NCBI GenBank assembly: GCA_025059195.1 | Contig: JANXDU010000005.1 | Coordinates: 1-42,875, forward strand | Length of the DNA: 42,875 bases | Origin: Candidatus Bathyarchaeota archaeon | GTDB lineage: Archaea; Thermoproteota; Bathyarchaeia; Bathyarchaeales; Bathycorpusculaceae | Reading direction: 5' to 3' | Part shown: positions 24,584 to 31,677 of the stretch, one piece after another | Layout of the letters: each line of letters starts with the position of its first letter | Position numbering within the stretch: position 1 is the stretch's first letter | The notes under the pieces: model-generated | The model's input: the letters and a program-made list of their open reading frames with translations, nothing else | What the model was told of the DNA's origin: nothing | Database searches by the model: none | Made by a program: the position numbers and the translations under genes

Positions 24584-25273
24584 ATGACTGCGGTTGTTGA
24601 AGCCGTCAATCTTAGGAAGGTTTACATGCTTGGCAAGGTTCCAGTGGAAGCCCTTAGGGGGGTAAACCTAAAAGTTGAGGAAGGCGAATTCTTGTCAGTT
24701 TTAGGGCCTTCTGGAAGCGGTAAATCGACGCTTCTAAACCTAATAGGGGCTTTGGACAGGCCGACCAGCGGGAAAGTCCTCATAGACGGGGCTGACATTT
24801 CAACTTTCAACGAGGACAGGCTAACAGATTTAAGGCGTAAAATTGGCTTCGTTTTCCAGTTTTTCAATTTAATTCCAAGATTTACGGCTTTAGAGAACGT
24901 TGAGCTCCCCATGGCTATTGCTGGTTTGGGCAAGGAGGAAAGGCGGAAACGCGCCGTAAAACTGCTGGAAACCGTCGGTTTAGCCGATAGAATAAACCAT
25001 AAGCCAGCAGAACTCAGTGGAGGCGAACAACAACGTGTAGCCATAGCCAGAGCCTTGGCGAATGACCCGCGCTTCTTACTTATGGACGAGCCTACTGGAA
25101 ACATTGACTCAAAAAACGCCAGCGAAATAATAGAGCTCGTGGAGCGTTTAAACGAGGAGAAAGGCGTGACGATAATCATGGTTACCCATGACCAGCGCCT
25201 AGCCAAGGAAACCCATCGAACAGTGCACATGCTTGACGGCCTCATCGTGGATGAGAGGGTGAATAAGCCGTGA
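24584..25273 (+). CDS. ABC ATPase (LolD/MacB-type)
   Basis: This 229-residue ATPase belongs to the LolD/FtsE/MacB group. It carries Walker A GPSGSGKSTLLN (about residues 42-53), Q-loop FVFQFFNLIP (about 89-98), signature LSGGEQQRVAIARAL (about 146-160), Walker B FLLMDEPTGNID (about 166-177) and an H-loop in IIMVTHDQR. The N-terminal KVYMLGKVPVEALRGVNL is typical. It starts 16 nt after the DrrB-type permease and overlaps the next permease by 4 nt (GTGA at 25270-25273). It is therefore the energy source of the second, mechanotransmission-type exporter in the operon. Confidence 0.95.
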   Translation: MTAVVEAVNLRKVYMLGKVPVEALRGVNLKVEEGEFLSVLGPSGSGKSTLLNLIGALDRPTSGKVLIDGADISTFNEDRLTDLRRKIGFVFQFFNLIPRFTALENVELPMAIAGLGKEERRKRAVKLLETVGLADRINHKPAELSGGEQQRVAIARALANDPRFLLMDEPTGNIDSKNASEIIELVERLNEEKGVTIIMVTHDQRLAKETHRTVHMLDGLIVDERVNKP

Positions 25274-26550
25274 AGCCAACAGACGTTTGGTCTTATGCCC
25301 TAAGCGCCATAAAGCTGCGGAAACTCCGCGCAGCCCTAACAACCCTAGGCGTCGTCATAGGTATAGCCGCCATAGTGGCATTGCTGTCAATAACTCAGGG
25401 CTTGCAGACTGCCATAGCCACGCAACTCCAACGGGGATTCGCAACAGACGCCCTCATCGTAACGGCCGGTGGGGGACTAGGCGCAGACACAGGTTTTAGC
25501 CTCCTAGTCAATGATACGGAGACCATAAGCCAAGTAGGGAACGTTACCACAGCCCTAGCCATAATCCAAAGGGTCGGCTACATAAAAAATGCTGAGGGCA
25601 AAGCCCGCCGCGTTACAATTGTGGGCGTGGACTTTAAAGCGTATAAGGCGATTTATGGCAGCACATTCATAGCCGAAGATGGAGCCGATATCCCGTCAAA
25701 GCCAGAGAACACCGCTGTAATTGTGGGTAAAAGGGTAAGCGACCCATGGGGCAATGGAACCCGCTTCTGCAGTAAAAGCGACACAGTAGAGGTTATTTGG
25801 ACTAACACGACAGCCCGTCCCCTTAGAAACGAGTCTTACACGGGCATGGTGGTGGCGGTTCTTCAAGAGGTGGGAGGCTTCAGCTTAGGCGGCCCCTCAG
25901 ACACGAGCATTTACATTCCAATAACGCAGGCCCAAAGCTTCTTCAGAACGGATAAATGTGAAATTATAATTGTCAAACTGAAAAGCGACGACAAGGCAAC
26001 CATCGAAAGCACCGCAAAAACTATAAGAAGCCTCTTCGGCGGCCAGGTTGCAGTTACATCTGCGGCAGCCGTTCTGAGCATAATTTCAAGCGTCTTCTCT
26101 ACTATGGGGCTTTTCTTGGCGGGGATAGCCGCCATATCGCTTCTGGTAGCCGGAATAGGCATAATGAACATAATGATTGTCTCCTTAATGGAGCGAACAA
26201 GGGAGATAGGCATCCTAAAAGCTCTGGGAATGAAAAACCGCACGGTGCTGCTTATCTTCCTAACAGAAGCAGCCATAATAGGGTTAATGGGCGCCATCAT
26301 CGGCGTTGGAACGGGCTATGGGTTGGCGGAACTTGTTGTGAGAATATTCGCTAACGGAGGTTTCGGAGGCGGCTTAAGGCAAGGCGGCCAAGTAGCAGCT
26401 GCAAACGTTGTGAGGATAACTCCTGTTTTAACGCCCACCGTTTTTCTCGGAGCCATCGCCTTCGGTCTTGTGGTCAGCTTGATTTTCGCCCTCTACCCCG
26501 CTTGGAGAGCCTCAAGGCTTAAGCCCGTGGAAGCCCTTAGGTATGAATAG
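25270..26550 (+). CDS. MacB/FtsX-type ABC permease
   Basis: This 426-residue permease has one N-terminal membrane helix (about residues 22-42, ALTTLGVVIGIAAIVALLSI). A large extracytoplasmic domain (about 43-280, MacB-PCD-like) includes a GVDFKAYKAIYG core. The C-terminal FtsX domain has three helices (about 280-305, 335-360, 395-420), the conserved GIGIMNIMIVSLMERTREIG and the ending YPAWRASRLKPVEALRYE. The topology and length fit MacB-like permeases lacking the N-terminal ATPase, supplied by the gene upstream. The GTG start overlaps the ATPase stop. In a single-membrane archaeon it probably moves lipids or peptides between the membrane and the outside. Confidence 0.95.
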   Translation: MKPTDVWSYALSAIKLRKLRAALTTLGVVIGIAAIVALLSITQGLQTAIATQLQRGFATDALIVTAGGGLGADTGFSLLVNDTETISQVGNVTTALAIIQRVGYIKNAEGKARRVTIVGVDFKAYKAIYGSTFIAEDGADIPSKPENTAVIVGKRVSDPWGNGTRFCSKSDTVEVIWTNTTARPLRNESYTGMVVAVLQEVGGFSLGGPSDTSIYIPITQAQSFFRTDKCEIIIVKLKSDDKATIESTAKTIRSLFGGQVAVTSAAAVLSIISSVFSTMGLFLAGIAAISLLVAGIGIMNIMIVSLMERTREIGILKALGMKNRTVLLIFLTEAAIIGLMGAIIGVGTGYGLAELVVRIFANGGFGGGLRQGGQVAAANVVRITPVLTPTVFLGAIAFGLVVSLIFALYPAWRASRLKPVEALRYE

Positions 26551-26612
26551 CTGGCCATCAGCAAATTATTTAACGTGCCTTTCACCTTTAAAGGTGAGGA
26601 GTTGCAGTTTAG

Positions 26613-28028
26613 TTGCTTAACCTTAAAAGAAGCCTTGGCATACCCATGGGCGGATACACCCGCACCAAAACGCGGCCTATAACCACACTAGCCCTCATAA
26701 TAGCGAACATCGCGGTTTACGCTGTATCATCCTACCAACGCTTTTTCATGGAAATAGATGATTACTGGGTAAGCGCCGGCGGCTTTGTCCCGTCTTTGAT
26801 CGCCATGCCAAACCAGCTTTACCGGATTTTCTCTTCCATGTTTCTACACGCCGACTTCTTCCACATCCTATTCAACATGTATTTCCTATACCTTTTCGGC
26901 AGGGCTGTAGAAGAAGCTTTGGGCAAACTGCGTTTCCTAATCCTATACATTTTTTCAGGCGTGGCCGCCTCCATTTTCCACACGGCTTTCAGCTTTCTGG
27001 GAGGAGCAACAGCCTACGTGATCCCAGCTATAGGGGCGTCGGGAGCCATAAGCGGAGTCTTAGGCGCCTACCTAATCCTATATCCCGGCACATCGCTTAC
27101 GATGGGCTGGTTCTTCTTTTACATGCCGGTCCTCTTCCGGATGAAGGCAGCCTACTACCTAATCTTCTGGTTTGCAACCCAAGTGATATATGGCTACGCG
27201 AGGCTAGGCGGAAGCACAGCGGTCTTCGCCCACGCTGGAGGCTTCATAGCAGGAATAGCATTGCTTCCGCTTGTCGCCAGTGAAAAAAGGCTTAGCCAGT
27301 TTAGGCTTACAAGGCAACAAGCTCTGTTTCCCGCTTACGTAATATTCACGCCAGAATCAGTTAAAAGCGCGGGGCTGGGCACCGCCACCAAGGTGGTTAT
27401 AACCGTGCTTTTAGTTTCGCTGCTCTTTGGAGCCGCCTATGCATCTTCGGGTCTTTCTATTCGCGGCGACGTAAAAGCGGCGACCCTTCGATACTCTTTT
27501 GAGGGGACGCCATACATGGATTATGTGGGCCTTCAACTCCAAAACGTTGAGTATCAGCTTTCCCAAGTGTCGATGGATGAAACGAGGATTTTGTTGAATA
27601 GGTTGTATGCTGCTGAACTGCTTTATGACGACGATAAGGCCGGCGGAACCTTGAGCTTAACGGACTGGAACGTTAAATTGGTTATGCGAGTTGGCAATCG
27701 CCCCGTTTCAGTGAATTTGACGGTGGCCTACTTCAATGGGACATACGATGAAGACGGTTTTCTAAACCATGGCCAAGGAGAACTGGAAACCCAAGTGGTT
27801 TTAATAGACTATTATGGTCGCCCATCTGTCAGCGACTACCTCGTGCACTACAGCTTTGAATTGGTTTCGCTGACTGTAAACCTTACAAGCATAACGCAAT
27901 ACACGGGGATGATGTCGCTTGTTGCTACAGCCTTCGCGCTTATGGTGGCTCTTACAAAAGATAGGGATTTAACCTTAATCGGCGAGGAACCCGAAAGGCC
28001 TTGGCAGCCCCTTTCCCCCTACGTTTAA
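26613..28028 (+). CDS. Rhomboid-family intramembrane serine protease with extracytoplasmic domain
   Basis: This 471-residue rhomboid protease has its core at about residues 20-230. It carries the helix-1/loop-1 landmarks (FSSMFLHADFFHILFNMYFLYLFG), the catalytic Ser in IGASGAISGVLGAY (about 140-153) and the catalytic His in VFAHAGGFIAGIAL (about 205-218). After the core, one more helix (about 257-275) leads to an extracytoplasmic region of about 165 residues (about 280-445). It has Asn-rich sites and beta-strand patterns, and is closed by a terminal membrane helix (about 436-455). That tail matches nothing I recognise. The start is uncertain: TTG 26613 or ATG 26646. TATA-like attatttaa lies near 26564. 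Confidence 0.88.
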   Translation: MLNLKRSLGIPMGGYTRTKTRPITTLALIIANIAVYAVSSYQRFFMEIDDYWVSAGGFVPSLIAMPNQLYRIFSSMFLHADFFHILFNMYFLYLFGRAVEEALGKLRFLILYIFSGVAASIFHTAFSFLGGATAYVIPAIGASGAISGVLGAYLILYPGTSLTMGWFFFYMPVLFRMKAAYYLIFWFATQVIYGYARLGGSTAVFAHAGGFIAGIALLPLVASEKRLSQFRLTRQQALFPAYVIFTPESVKSAGLGTATKVVITVLLVSLLFGAAYASSGLSIRGDVKAATLRYSFEGTPYMDYVGLQLQNVEYQLSQVSMDETRILLNRLYAAELLYDDDKAGGTLSLTDWNVKLVMRVGNRPVSVNLTVAYFNGTYDEDGFLNHGQGELETQVVLIDYYGRPSVSDYLVHYSFELVSLTVNLTSITQYTGMMSLVATAFALMVALTKDRDLTLIGEEPERPWQPLSPYV

Positions 28029-28076
28029 GAAAAGTTTAAGCTTAGGCTTGGAAAAATGCGTAGAAAGGGCTAGGGT

Positions 28077-28526
28077 ATGGTTAAGCGTTTTTACCCAAGC
28101 CAGCCCGTGGTCGGCGTTGGCGCCATAATTGTCTGCGATGGCAAGATTCTTTTGGAAAAGAGGAAAGGCGAACCTGGGAGAGGCAAGTGGAGCGTCCCCG
28201 GCGGACTGGTTGAGCTTGGCGAAACCGTTGAGGAGGCGGTTGTCCGCGAGGTCAAGGAGGAAACAGGCTTAGATGTCGCCGACCCAGAGCTTATCGACGT
28301 GGTGGACAACATTGTCCGCGACGAAAAAGGAGAAATAAAATATCATTTTGTCATAATTGACTATTTGGTAAAGGTTAGGGGAGGGGAAGTTAGAGCGGCA
28401 GACGATGCCGAAGAATTAAAGTGGATTCCGTTGAGTGAAGTGGAGAAATATGATTTAACCAAAACTTTCAGATTTTTCCTTCAAAAGAATAGAGGAAAAC
28501 TTGAAAAGTTTAACTCTTGTCCTTAA
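28077..28526 (+). CDS. Nudix hydrolase (ADP-ribose pyrophosphatase-like)
   Basis: This 149-residue Nudix hydrolase cleaves nucleoside diphosphates linked to another moiety. The complete Nudix box matches G-x5-E-x7-R-E-U-x-E-E-x-G-U from GLVELGE through REVKEETGL (about residues 42-64). It is preceded by the substrate-side VVGVGAIIVCDGKILLEKRKG and followed by WIPLSEVEKYDL. The general pattern is nearest to ADP-ribose pyrophosphatase or MutT-like sanitising enzymes, and I cannot choose between them. The ATG has an AT-rich tttaagctta about 35-45 nt upstream, so it probably has its own promoter. It sits alone between the rhomboid and histidine ammonia-lyase genes. Confidence 0.94.
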   Translation: MVKRFYPSQPVVGVGAIIVCDGKILLEKRKGEPGRGKWSVPGGLVELGETVEEAVVREVKEETGLDVADPELIDVVDNIVRDEKGEIKYHFVIIDYLVKVRGGEVRAADDAEELKWIPLSEVEKYDLTKTFRFFLQKNRGKLEKFNSCP

Positions 28527-28643
28527 AGTTTCTTCAGCCAAAAGTAAACTTCCTTAAAAGGGCCGAAGTCGCTGCATTATGGTGTGAACCAATTATCAAA
28601 GAATTTAAAATCCTAAACGTTGAGGTTTATGGCGGAGAGATCT

Positions 28644-30203
28644 ATGCATAAAGAGGTTCAAATAGACGGGGAAACCTTAACCATTGAGGATGTTGTTGCA
28701 GTTGCCTATGGAAGGGCGAAGGTTTGCGTGCCCGAAAAAGTGAAGGCGAGGGTGGGAAGGAGCCGCCAAATTCTGGAAAAAATTATGGAAAAGGGCGAGA
28801 TCATTTATGGTGTGAACACGGGTTTCGGTGCTTTAAGTAGTATTGTAATACCAAAAGATGAGATTAAGCAACTTCAGAAAAATCTCATTAGAAGCCATGC
28901 CGCAGGCGTTGGAAAACCCTTAGAAACAGAGGTTGTGAGGGCAGCCATGCTTTTAAGGGCTAACACGTTGGCTAAGGGATATTCAGGCGTGCGCCTTGAA
29001 GTCCTTGAAACCCTTGTGGAGATGTTGAATAAAGGCTTGCATCCGATAATACCGGCGAAGGGTTCTGTGGGTGCAAGCGGAGACTTGGCGCCCTTATCCC
29101 ACATGGTCCTCGTGGTTACGGGTGAAGGAACAGCCGAATACAAAGGCAAAATTATGGATGGAAAAGAGGCCATGGAAAAAGCTGGAATAAAGCCCGTTCA
29201 ACTCGACTTCAAAGAAGGCATAGCCCTAAACAATGGCACCCAGATTATGACGGCAATAGCCGCCCTCAACGTCCATAAAGCGGAGAACCTAATTAAAGTG
29301 GCGGAGATAGCTGCAGCCTTAACCATGGAAGCTTTGTTAGGGGTTTCAGACGCTTTAGACGAGAAAATTCACAGGGTTAGACCCCACGCTGGGCAAGTTG
29401 CAACAGCTAAAAACATTAAAAAACTAATCGAGGGAAGCCAACTTATCCAAACTGGAAAGGAGGCTATAACAAGCCTTGGACGGCTCCATGACGCTTACAG
29501 TTTGAGATGCACGCCCCAAGTTTTAGGCGCTGCCAGAGACGCCTTAGCCTACGCTAGGAAAGTGGTGGAAACCGAAATAAACTCGGCGACAGATAATCCG
29601 CTGGTTTTTCCAGACGAGGGCGTGTGCCTTTCTGGAGGAAACTTTCATGGACAGCCCATATCCCTAGCCATGGACTTGCTTGGAATGGCTTTGGCAGTGG
29701 TGGGCAACCTTTCAGAAAGGCGCATAGCCCGCCTCTTAGACGAAAAACTGAACAACGGTTTGCCAGCCTTCTTAGTGCCACCCTCAGCGGAAAAGGGTTT
29801 ACACAGCGGCTTAATGACAGCCCAATACACGGCGGCAGCCCTAGCTTCAGAAAACAAGGTTTTGGCGCATCCAGCCTGCGTGGACTCGATACCAACATCC
29901 GCCAACTTCGAAGACTTTGTAAGCATGGGAACCACAGCAGCTCAAAAAGCAGCCCAAATACTGGAAAACACGGAATATATAATAGCCATAGAACTTCTCT
30001 GCGCCGCCCAAGCCATAGACCTCCGCGGACCAGAAAAACTTGGAAAAGGAACACGAAAAGCTTACACGGCCATCAGAAACGTGGTGCCCATGCTGAGAGA
30101 GGATAAAGTGCTAAGCGAAGACGTAGAGAGAATTAAAAGGGTTATGTACACTCTTTTAAGGCCTGAACAACCTTCTCAGCCACGGCGACAGCAAGCCTCT
30201 TGA
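28644..30203 (+). CDS. hutH: Histidine ammonia-lyase
   Basis: HutH converts L-histidine to trans-urocanate and ammonia. The 519-residue protein contains the Ala-Ser-Gly triplet that cyclises to the MIO cofactor (GSVGASGDLAPLSH, about residues 141-153). It also has the active-site Tyr in IIYGVNTGFG and the HAL-type Ser-His pair in RSHAAGVG (about 83-90), where phenylalanine or tyrosine lyases have Phe-Leu or His-Leu. Later conserved blocks include TDNPLVF and GNFHGQPISLAMD. Upstream in-frame starts exist (TTG 28620, ATG 28629), but ATG 28644 follows a ggag ribosome site and matches bacterial HutH starts. Its last 62 nt overlap the antisense dehydrogenase gene. No urocanase or imidazolonepropionase gene is in the window. 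Confidence 0.94.
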   Translation: MHKEVQIDGETLTIEDVVAVAYGRAKVCVPEKVKARVGRSRQILEKIMEKGEIIYGVNTGFGALSSIVIPKDEIKQLQKNLIRSHAAGVGKPLETEVVRAAMLLRANTLAKGYSGVRLEVLETLVEMLNKGLHPIIPAKGSVGASGDLAPLSHMVLVVTGEGTAEYKGKIMDGKEAMEKAGIKPVQLDFKEGIALNNGTQIMTAIAALNVHKAENLIKVAEIAAALTMEALLGVSDALDEKIHRVRPHAGQVATAKNIKKLIEGSQLIQTGKEAITSLGRLHDAYSLRCTPQVLGAARDALAYARKVVETEINSATDNPLVFPDEGVCLSGGNFHGQPISLAMDLLGMALAVVGNLSERRIARLLDEKLNNGLPAFLVPPSAEKGLHSGLMTAQYTAAALASENKVLAHPACVDSIPTSANFEDFVSMGTTAAQKAAQILENTEYIIAIELLCAAQAIDLRGPEKLGKGTRKAYTAIRNVVPMLREDKVLSEDVERIKRVMYTLLRPEQPSQPRRQQAS

Positions 30204-31080
30204 GGGTTTCCTCACAGCTTGCCGCCAAATGCGGCGTGAGAATAACGTTGCCAAGCCCTGTTAAGGGGTTGTCTGGGCTTAAAGGCTCAGCTTCAAAAAC
30301 GTCTAAGGCTGCTCCAGCCACTTTTCCGGAGACTAAAGCCTCGTATAACGCCTTTTCGTCTATAACTGCGCCTCTAGCCGTGTTAACAATGTAAACGCCG
30401 TGCTTCATCAACGCGAACTCTTTAAAGGAGATCATGTGGTAGGTATCAGGGGTTAAGGGCACATGAACCGTTATTATGTCTGAAGCCTTCAAAAGCTCAT
30501 GGAAGGAAACGTATTCTACACCAAGAAGCCTTTCAAGCTCCACGTTTCTGTTCCGCTTGTAATAAATTAGGTTGACGTCAAAACCGCGCAGCCTCTTGGC
30601 GACAGCGCTTCCAATCCGTCCAAGCCCTAGGACGCCCACAGTTTTGCCCATAAGCTCGGCGCCTACGAGATCGCCATATTTCCTATTCCATTCACCCTTC
30701 CTTACAGCGGCGTCAGCTGACGGAATCTTCCTCAAAAGAGAAAGCATCAAACTCACGGTGAACTCGGCGACGCTGTCAGCTAGAGCCTCCGGAGTTCGAA
30801 CAATACGTATACCCCTTTTCGCTGCAAAATCCACATCAATGTGGTCAACACCCACGCCGTGAACACCAATCACCTTAAGCCTTTTAGAAGCTTCCAGAAC
30901 TTCTCTTGGAATCTTGGTAAAACCCCTTGTGATTAAAGCGTCGACTTCCCCGCTAAACCTTAATATATCTGTCCAAGAGGCGCCGGGACCAAGCTGAACC
31001 ACACGGCCATGCTTTTCTAAAACCATTATCCCACAGGGGTGGATGGGCTCCACAACGAGAAAAGTTAAATCCTCCTCCAT
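30142..31080 (-). CDS. D-isomer-specific 2-hydroxyacid dehydrogenase
   Basis: This NAD(P)-dependent dehydrogenase (312 residues from this start) is of the SerA / glyoxylate-hydroxypyruvate reductase family. The Rossmann motif is VGVLGLGRIGSAVA (about residues 143-156). Catalytic residues are Arg in VNTARGAVID (about 231-240), Glu in DVFEAEPL (about 258-265) and His in LTPHLAASCEET (about 280-291). There is no ACT domain, so it is not a regulated full-length SerA. A ggaagg ribosome site 9 nt away favours ATG 31080, although ATG 31086 and TTG 31089 are in frame. The 3' end overlaps hutH antisense by 62 nt. The substrate (2-oxo or hydroxy acid) is not resolved. Confidence 0.9.
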   Translation of the reverse strand: MEEDLTFLVVEPIHPCGIMVLEKHGRVVQLGPGASWTDILRFSGEVDALITRGFTKIPREVLEASKRLKVIGVHGVGVDHIDVDFAAKRGIRIVRTPEALADSVAEFTVSLMLSLLRKIPSADAAVRKGEWNRKYGDLVGAELMGKTVGVLGLGRIGSAVAKRLRGFDVNLIYYKRNRNVELERLLGVEYVSFHELLKASDIITVHVPLTPDTYHMISFKEFALMKHGVYIVNTARGAVIDEKALYEALVSGKVAGAALDVFEAEPLSPDNPLTGLGNVILTPHLAASCEETLKRLAVAVAEKVVQALKECT

Positions 31081-31149
31081 AACCATCAACCTTCCATAAG
31101 AGGCTTACATAAATGGAAGTAGAGCTAAGCTAAAATTTATGATTAATCG

Positions 31150-31284
31150 TGGTCGGGCGGGCAGGATTTGAACCTGCGACACTCCGGTTTCAGCAACCAC
31201 CTGTACGCTTGGTAGGCTGGATGGGACACCCACCATGGGCAGGTGTCTACAGCCGGAAGCTCTACCAAGCTGAGCTACCGCCCG
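31150..31284 (-). tRNA. tRNA-Tyr (anticodon GTA) with a 58-nt intron, CCA encoded
   Basis: Read on the minus strand, the acceptor stem is CGGGCGG pairing with CCGCCCG, discriminator A, and an encoded CCA at 31150-31152. C1-G72 is the archaeal tRNA-Tyr identity pair. The D arm is GCTC/GAGC, the anticodon stem TCCGG/CCGGA with loop C-T-GTA-G-A, and the T arm GCAGG/CCTGC. An intron of 58 nt lies at the usual position 37/38; its inner helix CACCTG/CAGGTG is visible. I did not fully resolve the bulge-helix-bulge, so exact splice points may shift by 1 nt. TATA-like sequence lies near 31308-31325. Confidence 0.93.
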
Positions 31285-31340
31285 GTTTTCGGCTAAATCT
31301 TAAAGTTGAATAAAGCGATTTAACCGTTTCGCAGTTTCGT

Positions 31341-31460
31341 TTACTTAGCCTTCTTGACTGTTTTAAGCCAGAGGGCTCCCCAGATTATGGCGAAGCCCAG
31401 CGTGGCCCAGAGAAAGAATATCAACATTTTAACAGCGTTTGCAGCCGTATCCTCAAACAT
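31341..31460 (-). CDS. 39-residue single-span membrane microprotein
   Basis: This short open frame was found by reading the minus strand directly. It encodes 39 residues: an acidic/neutral start (MFEDTAANAVK), one hydrophobic helix rich in Phe, Leu, Ile, Trp and Gly (about residues 12-32), then a basic tail ending KTVKKAK. The charge pattern predicts one membrane span with the C-terminus in the cytoplasm. A purine-rich ggcggagagg precedes the ATG by about 5-12 nt, and a TATA-like tttaaaat lies about 35-40 nt upstream. It sits between tRNA-Tyr and the large surface-protein gene. I do not recognise a family; a small subunit of a membrane complex is possible. Confidence 0.6.
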   Translation of the reverse strand: MFEDTAANAVKMLIFFLWATLGFAIIWGALWLKTVKKAK

Positions 31461-31629
31461 TCTGAAGCCTCTCCGCCTCCACAACGAAATGTCATTTTAA
31501 AGGTTAAAAGCAAGCTTCCGCCCGTGAAATACGCCTCCAAGCAAGCATATTTTCAACGGAGAAATATGCCAGCGTGGACAGTAAGCCATTTATTAACAAA
31601 ACGCCTAATAGTGTTTAGCCGGACAAGGG

Positions 31630-31657
31630 GGAAGGGGAGGGCTTCCATCACCCTTCC
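31630..31657 (-). terminator. GC-rich hairpin downstream of the surface-protein gene
   Basis: An inverted repeat with 7-bp arms GGAAGGG (31630-31636) and CCCTTCC (31651-31657) lies about 20 nt beyond the stop of the gene ending at 31678. No T tract follows immediately, so a termination role is only possible. Confidence 0.3.
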
Positions 31658-31677
31658 ATAAGTTTTAGCAACGCAGC

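Noticed and set aside
29554-30106. Long frames on both strands inside hutH (29554-30054 minus, 29624-30106 plus)
   Set aside because: They are shadows of the well-conserved histidine ammonia-lyase coding frame.
31566-31661. 31-residue plus-strand frame between the microprotein and surface-protein genes
   Set aside because: It has no ribosome site, and its composition is driven by the G-rich hairpin region.
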